Notes: a model not told the origin generated them from the letters alone. A DNA stretch of 64,000 nt from Thiohalocapsa halophila (GCF_016583825.1 NZ_NRRV01000012.1:1-64000); one strand, 5' to 3'. Shown: positions 39,257-48,645, numbered from the stretch's first letter. Numbers and translations are program-made.

Positions 39257-39886
39257 ATGCTCAGACTCCCGCTGATGTGGCTCGTCCCCCTGCTGTTCCC
39301 CCTGCTGCTGCTCACGGCATGCGCCAGCCAGCCCTATCCGCCGCTGCCTGAGGACATCGCCGCCGAGACCGCGCGCACCCCGAGCGCGCGTGCCCCTGCC
39401 GACACCGCCGTTGATCAGGCTGGCGCGCCGGTCGGCAATGTCTCGGCGGCGGCGCGGCGCGAGGCCCGGCTGCCGCCCGTCTCCCAGGAGGTGAATCCGC
39501 CGCCGCCGGACCCCGCGAGCCTGCCGGCGGCGGACAGCCGCGCGCTCAAGATTCTGCTCGGCGAGCGCCGCTTCGAATACTACGAGGACAAGCAGCTCAC
39601 CTGGTCCGGCAAGATCTCCGCCGGTGTCGAGGAGCACCCGACGCCGCGGGGCGAGTACCAGGTCACCGCCAAGGACATCGACAAGCGCTCGGGCAGCTAT
39701 ACCAACTCCTTCGACTGGCCGACGCCCATGCCTTATGCGTTGCAGTTCAAGGGCCCCTATTGGGTGCATGAGGGCTATGTGCCGAACGAGAACGCCTCCC
39801 ATGGCTGTGTGCGCCTGCGCCATGACGACGCGAAGTTCGTCTACGCCCGCATGAAGGTCGGCGATCCCGTCACCGTGGTGGAGTAA
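39257..39886 (+). CDS. L,D-transpeptidase (YkuD) lipoprotein
   Basis: The 209-residue protein has a lipobox LLLLTAC, so it is anchored to a membrane. A Pro-rich linker precedes a YkuD domain (ALKILLGERRFEYYEDKQLTWSG, TPRGEYQVTAKD) and the catalytic motif HGCVRLRHDDA. It cross-links or anchors proteins to peptidoglycan. AGGAAA precedes the ATG. Confidence 0.87.
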   Translation: MLRLPLMWLVPLLFPLLLLTACASQPYPPLPEDIAAETARTPSARAPADTAVDQAGAPVGNVSAAARREARLPPVSQEVNPPPPDPASLPAADSRALKILLGERRFEYYEDKQLTWSGKISAGVEEHPTPRGEYQVTAKDIDKRSGSYTNSFDWPTPMPYALQFKGPYWVHEGYVPNENASHGCVRLRHDDAKFVYARMKVGDPVTVVE

Positions 39887-39903
39887 GCGCGCCGGGGGCG
39901 TTC

Positions 39904-41151
39904 ATGGAGCGCTGGATCATGCATCTCGACATGGACGCCTTCTATGCCGCCGTGGAGCAGCGCGATGACCCCAGCCTGCGGGGGCTGCCGGTGGTGGTGG
40001 GTGCACGCCCGGGCGGGCGCGGCGTGGTGGCCACCTGCTCCTACGAGGCGCGGCGCTTCGGCATCCGCTCGGCCATGCCCATCGCCGAGGCCTATCGCCG
40101 TTGCCCGCACGCGGTCTATCTGCGACCCCGCATGGCCCACTATGCGGCCATCGCCCGGTGCATCCGCCGCGAGCTGGACGCCATCTCGCCGCTGGTGGAG
40201 CCCGTGTCCATCGACGAGGCCTTCATCGACGTCTCCGGCCTGGAGCGCCTTATCGGTCCGCCGGCGGCCATCGGTGCCCGCGCCAAGCGGCGCATCCGCG
40301 AGGCCTGTGGCCTCACGGCCTCGGTGGGCATCGGTCCCAACCGGCTCATCGCCAAGCTCGCCTCGGAGTACCACAAGCCCGACGGTCTCACCGTGGTGGC
40401 ACCGCCCGAGGTGCAGACCTTCCTGGATCCGCAGCCCGTGGCGGTGCTGCGCGGCGTGGGGCCTCGCACCCTGCCGCGGCTGCAGCGGCTTGGTATCCAG
40501 AGTGTCGCGGATCTGCGCCGGCGCTCGCTCACCGAGCTGCAGCGCCACCTGGGGACGCGCCTCGCCGCCGATCTGCATGCCCAGGCGCATGGCATCGCGG
40601 CCAGCGCCGTGGCGCCGCAGACGCCGCGCAAGTCCGTCAGCAAGGAGACCACCTTCGCCGCGGACCAAATCGATGCGGCGCTGCTGCATACACGACTGCG
40701 CGCGCTCGCCGGCGAGGTGGCGCAGACCGCCCGCGCCGGCGGCGTCGCCGGGGGCGTGGTGACGCTCAAGGTGCGTTACGCGGGCTTCGTCACCCACAGC
40801 CGCCAGCGCCGGCTGGCGGCGCCCACGGACAGTGCGCGTGTGCTGCTCGCGGAGGCCTGGCACCTGTTCGAGCACAGCGGTTTGCCGCAGGCGCCGGTGC
40901 GGCTCATCGGCGTCGGCTTGGCGGCGCTGTCGCCGCCCGCGTCTTGCTCGCCGCCGCGCCAGCGGGACCTGTTCGAGGCGGCCGATGCACAGGAGCGCGA
41001 CGGCCGGCTTGCCGACACCCTGGATGCCGTCAACACCCGCTTCGGAGACGGCGCCCTGAGCTTCGGGCTTGCCGGATGCGCAGCCGCGGGCGGGGCCGAT
41101 GCTGACGCCGGCGGCAGCACGAGCGCGCCGCGCGATGCCGACCCGGGCTGA
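39904..41151 (+). CDS. dinB: DNA polymerase IV (DinB)
   Basis: The 415-residue Y-family polymerase has MHLDMDAFYAAVEQRDDP (metal Asp), VVATCSYEARRFGIRSAMP, VEPVSIDEAFIDVSG (catalytic SIDE), ASVGIGPNRLIAKLAS and KSVSKETTFA. It performs translesion synthesis. It lies 17 bases after the transpeptidase gene and no LexA box was found between them, so SOS control is not shown. The tail after about residue 380 is low-complexity. Confidence 0.93.
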   Translation: MERWIMHLDMDAFYAAVEQRDDPSLRGLPVVVGARPGGRGVVATCSYEARRFGIRSAMPIAEAYRRCPHAVYLRPRMAHYAAIARCIRRELDAISPLVEPVSIDEAFIDVSGLERLIGPPAAIGARAKRRIREACGLTASVGIGPNRLIAKLASEYHKPDGLTVVAPPEVQTFLDPQPVAVLRGVGPRTLPRLQRLGIQSVADLRRRSLTELQRHLGTRLAADLHAQAHGIAASAVAPQTPRKSVSKETTFAADQIDAALLHTRLRALAGEVAQTARAGGVAGGVVTLKVRYAGFVTHSRQRRLAAPTDSARVLLAEAWHLFEHSGLPQAPVRLIGVGLAALSPPASCSPPRQRDLFEAADAQERDGRLADTLDAVNTRFGDGALSFGLAGCAAAGGADADAGGSTSAPRDADPG

Positions 41152-41224
41152 GTCGCAGCAAGGCGCATGCTGCGGTCGGGATTGCTAGAATCACGCCCGC
41201 CATACATCGGCCCCGGAGCCCCTC

Positions 41225-41383
41225 ATGCTGCTGACGAACATCGTTCTCATCCTCGCCTTCGTGCTGATGATCGCCATCGCCATCGCCCTGACCCGAGACG
41301 GCTCTGCCAAGGGCGTCAAGTCCAGCACGCGCCCGCAGGTGCGCATCGTCGATGCGGATGCGGACGACGAGCAGGAACGCTGA
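41225..41383 (+). CDS. single-pass membrane microprotein
   Basis: A 52-residue ORF with one N-terminal membrane helix (MLLTNIVLILAFVLMIAIAI) ends in an acidic tail (DADADDEQER). The hydropathy pattern is unlikely by chance in DNA this GC-rich. No ribosome-binding site stands out. The function is unknown. It lies between dinB and accA. Confidence 0.5.
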   Translation: MLLTNIVLILAFVLMIAIAIALTRDGSAKGVKSSTRPQVRIVDADADDEQER

Positions 41384-41399
41384 CGCCCGGTCGCCGACC

Positions 41400-41470
41400 T
41401 CAGACTCAGACCCAAACCCAGGCCCAGGCCCGGGCCCGGGCCCAGCTCCCACCCCAGCCTCGCGCCCGGG
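41400..41470. repeat. short CCCAGG/CCCGGG direct repeats before accA
   Basis: An irregular run of 6-base units (CAGACT, CCAGGC, CCGGGC) occurs between the microprotein and accA. It is low-complexity sequence with slippage potential and no visible coding role. Confidence 0.5.
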
Positions 41471-41601
41471 GTCCCGCCCGGCTCAGGCCCCAGCGCCTAG
41501 GCCGGGGCCGCCAGCCCATGCGCGGACATCCGGGGTCAGCGGCGGCCGAGCCGCAACCGCACTGTCCACGGGGGTTCCACTCGCGATAGAATTGGGCGGT
41601 T

Positions 41602-42558
41602 ATGGATCTGAACTTTCTGCCCTTCGAACAGCCGGTCGCCGAGCTCGAGGCCAAGATCGAGGAGCTCAGGCACGTCGGCGACGACAACGAGATCAACATC
41701 GCCGAGGAGATCGAGCATCTCCAGGTCAAAAGCCGCGCCCTGACCGAGCAAATCTTCTCGGGCCTCACGCCGTGGCAGATCTCGCAACTGTCCCGCCATC
41801 CGCTGCGGCCCTACTTTCTCGATTATGCCGGGCGCATTTTCGAGGACTTCCAGGAGCTGCACGGCGACCGTGCATTCGCCGACGACCACGCCGTCGTCGG
41901 CGGTCTTGCGCGCCTGGACGGCCGCTCCGTGGTGGTCATCGGCCATCAAAAGGGCCGGGACACCAAAGAAAAAATCCAACGCAACTTCGGCATGCCCCGC
42001 CCCGAGGGCTACCGCAAAGCCCTGCGGCTGATGCAGCTGGCCGAGCGCTTCGGCCTGCCCGTGTTCACCTTCATCGACACCCCCGGGGCCTACCCCGGCG
42101 TCGGTGCCGAAGAGCGCGGTCAGAGCGAGGCCATCGCCCGCAACCTCCAGGTCATGTCCGCACTGCGGGTGCCTGTCGTCTGCACCGTCACCGGCGAGGG
42201 CGGCTCCGGCGGGGCGCTGGCCATCGGCGTCGGCGACCGGCTCATCATGCTCCAGTTCAGCACCTACTCGGTCATCTCCCCGGAGGGCTGTGCGTCCATC
42301 CTCTGGAAGAGCGCCGACAAGGCCCAGCTCGCCGCCGAGGCCATGGCCATCACCTCCTCGCGCCTCTATGACCTGGGCTTGGTGGATGCCGTGGTGCCGG
42401 AGCCCCTGGGCGGCGCCCACCGCGATGTGGACGCCATGGCCGGCTCGCTGCGGGACACTCTCATCGAGGCCCTGGGCGAGCTGGACGCCATGTCCATGGA
42501 TCAGCTGCTGGCGGCCCGCTATGATCGCCTGCGCAGCTACGGCCGGCTCAAGGACTGA
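41602..42558 (+). CDS. accA: acetyl-CoA carboxylase carboxyltransferase alpha subunit
   Basis: The 318-residue AccA starts [22 protein letters not shown]. It has [61 protein letters not shown] and [15 protein letters not shown], the acyl-CoA oxyanion region. With AccD it transfers CO2 from biotin to acetyl-CoA at the start of fatty-acid synthesis. It is followed by tilS, a common gammaproteobacterial order. Confidence 0.95.
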   Translation: MDLNFLPFEQPVAELEAKIEELRHVGDDNEINIAEEIEHLQVKSRALTEQIFSGLTPWQISQLSRHPLRPYFLDYAGRIFEDFQELHGDRAFADDHAVVGGLARLDGRSVVVIGHQKGRDTKEKIQRNFGMPRPEGYRKALRLMQLAERFGLPVFTFIDTPGAYPGVGAEERGQSEAIARNLQVMSALRVPVVCTVTGEGGSGGALAIGVGDRLIMLQFSTYSVISPEGCASILWKSADKAQLAAEAMAITSSRLYDLGLVDAVVPEPLGGAHRDVDAMAGSLRDTLIEALGELDAMSMDQLLAARYDRLRSYGRLKD

Positions 42559-42617
42559 CACCGTCCGCGCGCGGCGCACCGCGGACCCGCCCCTGCCAAT
42601 GCTACGGCCAGCGCGCC

Positions 42618-44024
42618 ATGCCGGCCGCCGATGAGCTGACGCCGGATCGCCTCGCCGCGGCCCTCGCACCCGCCGCGGGCCGGCGGCTGTGGATCGCCTA
42701 CAGCGGCGGGCTCGACTCCCATGTGCTCTTGCATGCCGCCGCCGGGCTGCGCCGCGAGCTGCGGCTGGACTTGCGCGCAGTGCATATCCACCATGGCTTA
42801 CAGCCGGCGGCCGACGACTGGGCTCGGCACTGTGCGCAGGTCTGCGGGGGGCTCGGCGTCGCGCTGGAGATCCGCCGCGTCGCGCCCCAGCCCGGCTCGG
42901 GCTCGGGCTCGGGCTCGGGCCCCGAGGCCGCCGCCCGCGAGGCCCGCTACGGCGCCTTCCGCGCCCTGCTGCGGCCGGGCGCGATGCTGGCCACCGCCCA
43001 GCATCGCGACGACCAGGCCGAGACCCTGCTGCTGGCCCTGCTGCGCGGCGCCGGCGTCCACGGCCTCGCGGCCATGCCGCCCCAGGCGCCGCTGGGGGCC
43101 GGCACACTGCTGCGCCCGCTGCTGGACCTGCCGCGGGCGGCACTCGCGGCCTATGCCCAAGCCGAGGGTCTGCGGTGGGTGGAAGACCCGAGCAATAGGG
43201 ACCCCATGCTGGACCGCAACCGGCTGCGCCATCTGGTCGTCCCTGAGCTCCGCCAGCGCTGGCCGCTGCTCGACAAGACGCTGTCGCGCTCCGCCGCCCA
43301 CTGTGCGGAGGCGGCGGGGCTGCTGGATGAGCTGGCCGACGAGCTGCTGGCGGGGCTAGGCGCCGGGACCGCGGGCGCGGAGGGGTTGCCCGTCGCGCTG
43401 TCGGTTGCCGGTTTGCGTCGGCTGGCGGGTCCCAAGCAGCGCCTGGTGCTGCGGCGGTGGCTCGGCCGGCGGGGCTTCCCGCTGCCGGATACGCAGCGCC
43501 TGCGGCGTATTACCGCGGAGCTGCTGCCCGCCGCGGCGGACCGCCAGCCCCTGGTCGCCTGGCCCGGCTGTGAAGTGCGCCGCCACCGGGATGCACTGCA
43601 CGCGCTCGCACCGCTGCCGCCGCCGCCCGCCGGGCCGCTGCTGCCAGCCCCCGGGGCCTGCGCGCTGGCGCTGCCGGGGCCGCTGGGCGCGCTGAGCTGG
43701 GGTCTGGACCCCGCCTTGGGCCGCACCCGGGAGCCGACCGTTGCCAACGCTCGGATCAGTGTCCAGTTCGCGGCAGCCGGACTGCGCTGCGCGCGGCTGG
43801 CGCGCCCCTCGGCAGACCTCAAGGCCGTTTTCCAGGAGGCCGGCATCCCGGCCTGGCTCAGGCCCTATGTGCCGCTGTTGGTGCTGGACGACCGCCTGGC
43901 CGGGGTCGGCGGCGTGCGGCTCTGCGGCGGCGGACTCGCGTGGCTGCGGTGGCAAGGGCATCCCTGGGCGGCGCAGGGGTGGCTCGTGACGCATTTGGAG
44001 AACACACACATCGACAGCCGGTGA
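42618..44024 (+). CDS. tilS: tRNA(Ile)-lysidine synthase TilS
   Basis: The 468-residue protein has the PP-loop ATPase motif WIAYSGGLDSHVLLH, then VHIHHGLQP, ATAQHRDDQAETLLLALLRGAG and WVEDPSNRDPMLDRNRLRH, with a C-terminal substrate-binding domain. It converts C34 of the AUA-reading tRNA to lysidine and is essential. It contains a (GS)n insertion between the second and third motifs, encoded by a hexamer repeat. Confidence 0.93.
   Translation: MPAADELTPDRLAAALAPAAGRRLWIAYSGGLDSHVLLHAAAGLRRELRLDLRAVHIHHGLQPAADDWARHCAQVCGGLGVALEIRRVAPQPGSGSGSGSGPEAAAREARYGAFRALLRPGAMLATAQHRDDQAETLLLALLRGAGVHGLAAMPPQAPLGAGTLLRPLLDLPRAALAAYAQAEGLRWVEDPSNRDPMLDRNRLRHLVVPELRQRWPLLDKTLSRSAAHCAEAAGLLDELADELLAGLGAGTAGAEGLPVALSVAGLRRLAGPKQRLVLRRWLGRRGFPLPDTQRLRRITAELLPAAADRQPLVAWPGCEVRRHRDALHALAPLPPPPAGPLLPAPGACALALPGPLGALSWGLDPALGRTREPTVANARISVQFAAAGLRCARLARPSADLKAVFQEAGIPAWLRPYVPLLVLDDRLAGVGGVRLCGGGLAWLRWQGHPWAAQGWLVTHLENTHIDSR
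42894..42917 (+). repeat. hexanucleotide repeat in tilS
   Basis: Four perfect copies of GGCTCG encode a Gly-Ser run in a surface loop. Copy-number change would stay in frame. Confidence 0.75.
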
Positions 44025-44079
44025 TCCCTGTGGCAGGGTTTCGCCCGATATTGGAATAGGCAGTCGGGAGCGGTCGACG

Positions 44080-45375
44080 ATGGCACGGGAACCCTTTGCG
44101 TCCATGTCCCCCTGGTACGGGGGTTATGCCTTTCAGGGCGTGGTGGTGCTCGGCACCGCGCCCATTTTGCTGCCGCTCATCGTCGGCGGCGCTGCCGGGC
44201 CGGCGGAGGCGGGACTCGTCGTCGCCGCGCTCTACATCGGCCAGCTGGCGGCGCCCATGTTCGGCGCGCTTGCGGACGGCAGCGGGCGGCATCGGCTGAT
44301 CTACGCCGCCGGGTATCTGCTGCTGGCGGTCGGTCTCGGCCTCTTCCCACTGGCGCAGACGGTGCTGGAGTGGTTCGTGCTGGCCCTGATGCAGGGGCTC
44401 GGCGTCGCCGCCACCAACACGGTGGCGTCCATGTTCATCGTGGAGTTCCGGCCCAAGGCGGAATGGGACCGGCGCATCGGCTGGATGCAGACCTGCTACG
44501 GCATCGGCCAGGCGGCGGGTCTGGGGCTCGCGGCGCTGCTCCAGCAGGCGCCGACCCTGGGCATGCTGGCGTCGGCGGCGCTGATGCTGCCGGGGCTGCT
44601 GTTCGGCCTGCTGGGCACGCCTCGGGGGCGCCGGGCCGCGCAGCAGCAGGGGCCCGCGAAGCCCGCTGCGCAGTCCCCTGCGCAGCACCAGGCCGAAGGT
44701 GCTGCCTCGCGCCACCACGCGCCGCCGCGGCAGATCCTGCCGCACGGTCACATTGGCCCGGCCAGCGGCGCGCTGCTCGGGCGCTTCCTGGCGGACTTGC
44801 GCAGCCCCTATGCGCTGTTCATGCTGTGCTGGCTGCTGGTGATGCTCGGCACCTGGCTCATCTACAATCTCTATCCGCTGCTCATGCAGCAGGTCTACGG
44901 CGTCGGCGCCGGCGCCTCGTCCGTCTACTACGCCATCGGTGCCGGCATCGGTGTGTTCGCCTATGCGCCCTCCGGCGTGCTCGGCCAGCGCATCGGCGAC
45001 GGCGCCGTGGTGCTCATCGGCAGTCTCATGAGCCTTGCCTCCGTTGGCACCATGGCGGCGCTGGCGATCTGGCAGCCCGCCGGCGTGGCCGTGCTGGGGC
45101 CGCTCGCCTTCGTGCTGCTGCCGGTGGCCTGGTCGCCGCTCATCGTTGCCGGCACGGCCTGGGCGGCACAGCTCTCTACCATGAACGAAGGGGAGGCCGT
45201 GGGCATTTTGAATTCCACCACGGCGCTCGCCAGCGTGGCGGCCGCCTTCGGCGCCGGCGTGCTGGCGAGCCGCTTCGGCTTTGATGCCGTGCTCTACCTC
45301 GCCGCTGCGGCCATGGTGCTGGGCTCGTTGCTGGTGCTGCCGCTGCTGCGCGCCGGGCCCAAGGCCGCGGATTGA
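44080..45375 (+). CDS. MFS transporter
   Basis: The 431-residue permease has about 12 hydrophobic helices, a motif A-like GALADGSGRHRLIYA between helices 2 and 3, and a long polar central loop (about residues 185-230) between the halves. The substrate cannot be told from sequence. GGGAG precedes the ATG. It lies 55 bases after tilS. Confidence 0.75.
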   Translation: MAREPFASMSPWYGGYAFQGVVVLGTAPILLPLIVGGAAGPAEAGLVVAALYIGQLAAPMFGALADGSGRHRLIYAAGYLLLAVGLGLFPLAQTVLEWFVLALMQGLGVAATNTVASMFIVEFRPKAEWDRRIGWMQTCYGIGQAAGLGLAALLQQAPTLGMLASAALMLPGLLFGLLGTPRGRRAAQQQGPAKPAAQSPAQHQAEGAASRHHAPPRQILPHGHIGPASGALLGRFLADLRSPYALFMLCWLLVMLGTWLIYNLYPLLMQQVYGVGAGASSVYYAIGAGIGVFAYAPSGVLGQRIGDGAVVLIGSLMSLASVGTMAALAIWQPAGVAVLGPLAFVLLPVAWSPLIVAGTAWAAQLSTMNEGEAVGILNSTTALASVAAAFGAGVLASRFGFDAVLYLAAAAMVLGSLLVLPLLRAGPKAAD

Positions 45376-45398
45376 GAGCGCGGCATTCAACCTAAAGA

Positions 45399-45552
45399 GA
45401 GCAGCCAACCACGAGGCAGACGAAGGTCACGAAGCAGAACACCAAGAAAGACAGGCGCTTGAAGGTAAGCCTCGCAGGCATCTCGCTCACCCGGCGGGTG
45501 AAGACGCGAGCTTGCGTATCCTGCTGAGCCCCTTCGTGCTCTTCGTGGCTCA
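45399..45552. repeat. CACGAAG-type inverted repeat
   Basis: ACCACGAGGCAGACGAAGGTCACGAAG on the left and CTTCGTGCTCTTCGTGGCT on the right are imperfect inverted copies. This is a dispersed intergenic repeat type. No gene lies between the arms. Confidence 0.4.
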
Positions 45553-45598
45553 AAGACCCGATCTAGGTTTATCCGAGCCGCGAAACGACCAGCCAACC

Positions 45599-45673
45599 GT
45601 GGGAGCGGCCTCCGGCCGCGACGACCGCCGGTGCCGTGTCGCGCTGATCTCGCGGCAAGGATGCCGCTCCCAC
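45599..45673. repeat. REP pair (REPIN-like)
   Basis: Two REP-like 22-23 mers are in inverted orientation. Their outer ends form perfect 13-base arms CCGTGGGAGCGGC and GCCGCTCCCACGG (45598-45610 and 45663-45675). The sequence is like the GTGGGAGCGGC REPs of pseudomonads. A third copy lies in the coding region at 18540-18562. Confidence 0.7.
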
Positions 45674-45698
45674 GGGTCGGCAAGTGCCGTTGCGGGTG

Positions 45699-46850
45699 TC
45701 AGCCGGCGGCCAGCGCCACGAAGCGCCGGCAGCGCTGCACCAGGTCCTCGTCGGGCTCCAGGGCGTGCAGGTCGCCGCCGATGAGCAGCATGCAGTCGCG
45801 GCCGTAGAAATCGCACAGCTCGCGCACCCGGGCGAGCTTCATGCCGCCGGCGGGGACGGGGAAGATGGCCGAGAAACCGTCCATGGCGTCGGTGCAGCCG
45901 GCGGCAATGGCCTGACAGTCGTCCGCTGAGAAGGCAAAGCGCCCGCCCAGATGCGGGAAGATGGCCGCATCGGCGCCGGCGAGGCGGTTCAGCTGGCCGT
46001 AGAGCACCCGCGGGGCGAGACCCGCGTCCGGGCCGAGCGCAAGGCCGCCGACGAAGGCCGGATGGCTCAGGATGGGCAGGCCCAGGTCCGCATCGGCGGC
46101 GAGCGCGCGCATGGGGTCGAGGCCGGTGAGTCCGGGGCAGAACAAAAGCCCGCCGGCGCCGGACTCGCGGGCGGCGCGGGCGCGTGCCTGCACCGCCGTC
46201 GCCGATGCCGTGACGTTCGGCAGGTAGAGGCAACGGCGGCCGGTCTCGCGGTTGGCGCGGGCTACTGCCTCGGCGCAGCGGGGTACGCGCTCATCGAAGG
46301 GCGAGAAGGGCTGATCGGCGAGGCCGTGGTCGTCCTTGATCAGGTCGATGCCGCCGCAGGCCAGCTCGTAGGCGAGCTGTGCCAGAGCCCGGGACGACAG
46401 CCCCATGGGCTTGAGCGCGGTGCAGAGCAAAGGGCGATCCGCCACGCCCAGCAGCCGGCGCAGCCCGGCGATGCCGAAGCGAGGGCCTGCGAACTGGGCC
46501 GCCAGGGATTCGGGTAGGTCGATGTCCATCAGCCGCACGCCCGGCTGCAGGGCGACGTTGCCGAAGAGCACGTTGACGAGCTGGGTCAGCTCGCCGCCGG
46601 CGGCCTCCACTGGATAGCGGATGGTCACATCCCAGGCGCCGTCGGCGGCCACTGGCGCATCCGGGGCGCCGACGATCTGCTCGCGGATCGCCGCGTTGGG
46701 GATCAGCGCGTCCGGAAACTCCACGGTCTGCTCCAGGCAGATCTCGCGGGCACGGGCAAGCGCCGCGGCCTCATCGTCGGCGCGAATGCGATAGCGCCCG
46801 GCAAAGCGCGCACCGCTCAGCGCGAGCGCCACGGGATCATCAATGGACAT
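45699..46850 (-). CDS. RuBisCO-like protein (form IV)
   Basis: The 383-residue RLP keeps the TIM-barrel framework: LLCTALKPMGLSS with Lys147, IKDDHGLADQPFSPFDERV with Lys172-Asp-Asp, and HPAFVGG. Substitutions rule out carboxylase activity by analogy with form I/II: the KPK lysine pair is KPM, and the metal-site KDDE is KDDH. Form IV proteins act in methionine salvage or sulfur-linked isomerisation and are common in phototrophic sulfur bacteria. The ATG after the heptamer array is chosen because upstream codons are repeat. Confidence 0.83.
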   Translation of the reverse strand: MSIDDPVALALSGARFAGRYRIRADDEAAALARAREICLEQTVEFPDALIPNAAIREQIVGAPDAPVAADGAWDVTIRYPVEAAGGELTQLVNVLFGNVALQPGVRLMDIDLPESLAAQFAGPRFGIAGLRRLLGVADRPLLCTALKPMGLSSRALAQLAYELACGGIDLIKDDHGLADQPFSPFDERVPRCAEAVARANRETGRRCLYLPNVTASATAVQARARAARESGAGGLLFCPGLTGLDPMRALAADADLGLPILSHPAFVGGLALGPDAGLAPRVLYGQLNRLAGADAAIFPHLGGRFAFSADDCQAIAAGCTDAMDGFSAIFPVPAGGMKLARVRELCDFYGRDCMLLIGGDLHALEPDEDLVQRCRRFVALAAG

Positions 46851-46860
46851 ATCAGGTCTC

Positions 46861-47000
46861 GTACCTAGTAGCGAGTAACGAGTAACGAGTAACGAGTAAC
46901 GAGTAGCGAGTAACGAGTACCTCGCACCCCGCACCCCGCACCCCGCACTCCGCCCTCCGCACTCCGCACTCCGCACTCCGCCCTCCGTACTCCGCCCTCA
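46861..47000. repeat. 20-unit heptanucleotide array
   Basis: Twenty consecutive 7-base units run from GTACCTA and GTAACGA types into GCACCCC, GCACTCC and GCCCTCC types. The array fills the whole intergenic space and overlaps the stop of the leftward ABC ATPase gene. The heptamer style matches the arrays around the S23p gene. Confidence 0.9.
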
Positions 47001-48098
47001 TTCGCACACCGGAAACACCACCAGGTGATCCGCCTGCAGGCGCACACCGATCTCCTCGCCCACGGCATGGCGGTAGTGGCTGGGTACGAGGCAGAGCACC
47101 TCGGTGCCGCTGGCGAGCCTGAGCGTGTACATGAACTCGGCGCCGCGGAAGGCGCGCTCGACGATGACGGCCCGTCTGGGGCTGGATTCGTCGTAGATCA
47201 TGTCGTCCGGGCGGATCAGCACCTCCGCCGAGGCTCCCGGCGCGAGGCCGTGCGGGTGCTCCCCGGCGACGCGCCCAAGCTCGGTCTTGACCCGGATCTC
47301 GTCGTGCACCGTGGCCGGCAGCAGCACGCCCTGACCGATGAAGTCCGCAACGAACCGGTCCGCGGGCTCGTGGTAGAGGCCGAAGCCGGAGCCCCATTGG
47401 TGTACCCGGCCGCCGCCGATGACGCCGATCAGGTCTGCCATCGCAAAGGCTTCCAGCTGGTCGTGCGTCACCAGGATGGCGGTGACGCCTTCACGCTTGA
47501 GGACATCGCGCACCTCGCGCGCGATCTGCTCGCGCAGGTCCGCATCCATGCTGGAGAAGGGCTCGTCCAGCAACAGCATTTGCGGGCGCGGCGCCATGGC
47601 CCGCGCCAGGGCCACCCGCTGCTGCATGCCGCCGGAGAGCTCGTGCGGATATTGGCGGGCGGCGCCGGTGAGGCCCACCAGCTCCAGCAGCTCGCCCACC
47701 CGCCGGCGCCGCGCGGCGGCGGGCTGGCCGCGCAGGCCGAAGGCGATGTTGCCGCTGACGCTCAGATGCGGAAACAGAGCGAAGTCCTGAAAGACCATGC
47801 CGATGCGGCGCTGCTCCGGGGCTAGCGTGAAGCCGGGTCGGGACACCTGCTCGCCATGGAGGCGGATCTCGCCGTGGCTCAGGGGCTCGAAACCGGCGAT
47901 GGCGCGCAGCAGCGTCGTCTTGCCGCAGCCGGAGGGGCCGAGCAGGCAGCCGATGTTGCCGGCCGCCAGCACGAAGGAGACGTCCTGAACCACGGTGGTG
48001 TCGCCGTAGGCGACGCTCACGTCCAGCACCGAGAGCTGGCTCGCGGCGGCACTGGTATCCGGGGCGACGTTGACGGCGGCGTCCTGGGCGGGTGGCAT
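46998..48098 (-). CDS. ABC transporter ATPase, FbpC-like
   Basis: The 366-residue ATPase has Walker A GPSGCGKTT, signature LSGGMQQRV, Walker B MLLLDEPFSSMD, His loop VTHDQLEAF and a C-terminal TOBE-type domain. It resembles FbpC/PotA ATPases for ferric iron or polyamines. No permease or binding protein is adjacent, so the substrate is open. The start at 48098 removes a long Pro/Arg-rich ORF extension. The stop codon is formed by the last unit of the heptamer array. Confidence 0.8.
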   Translation of the reverse strand: MPPAQDAAVNVAPDTSAAASQLSVLDVSVAYGDTTVVQDVSFVLAAGNIGCLLGPSGCGKTTLLRAIAGFEPLSHGEIRLHGEQVSRPGFTLAPEQRRIGMVFQDFALFPHLSVSGNIAFGLRGQPAAARRRRVGELLELVGLTGAARQYPHELSGGMQQRVALARAMAPRPQMLLLDEPFSSMDADLREQIAREVRDVLKREGVTAILVTHDQLEAFAMADLIGVIGGGRVHQWGSGFGLYHEPADRFVADFIGQGVLLPATVHDEIRVKTELGRVAGEHPHGLAPGASAEVLIRPDDMIYDESSPRRAVIVERAFRGAEFMYTLRLASGTEVLCLVPSHYRHAVGEEIGVRLQADHLVVFPVCE

Positions 48099-48645
48099 AG
48101 GGCTCGCGCGGGGAAGACAGGCGTGTGCACGGGCCGCGGCGGGCTCCGGATCGCGGGCTCGGCGCAGTCTCGATGGGATCTTGGCTGCCTGCCCTCGGGG
48201 CGGGCGAGGCCAAGGTAAGCCCAACATTATCGACCATCCGCGCGAGCGATCACAGGCCCCAGCCGCCCAGCCGCCCGGGAGCCGCCCGCCCGGGCTTCGG
48301 GCCTCGACGTGTCGGGATTGCTTTACATGCCAGTGGCTGCCGCCCAATGGCTGCCGCCCAGTAGCTGCCCCAAAGCGTCGGGGTGAGGACTGGGGCTGAG
48401 CCCAACTTGAGGTCCGTCCGGCAAGTCCGGCAACGGGTCTGGTCTGCGCTGCCGACACCTGCTCAGGGATTTACGCTCAGTCGTCGTTCGAAGCTGGGCG
48501 TGGGTCGGGCGTGCTGTTGTAATCGTGCAACGCCCTCGCAGCCGGTGCGTCCGGCAACTGGGACAGAGTGCGGATCATGCGCCCTTGCAGGCAATTCCCG
48601 CAGGCCGACCGCGCGCCGGGTCGAGCCCGCCAAACACAAGAGCCA
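48099..48645. other. divergent intergenic region with a 14-bp tandem repeat
   Basis: No gene is supported. Three 14-base copies (CAGTGGCTGCCGCC, CAATGGCTGCCGCC, CAGTAGCTGCCCCA) lie at 48331-48372. The rest is GC-rich and without recognisable operators for the bacteriophytochrome. Confidence 0.5.

Noticed and set aside
45699..46850. Considered as a catalytic RuBisCO large subunit
   Set aside because: It is short (383 residues), the KPK pair is KPM and the KDDE metal site is KDDH. There is no cbbS or CbbQ nearby.
46861..47000. Considered as a CRISPR array
   Set aside because: Units are only 7 bases with no unique spacers and no cas genes nearby.
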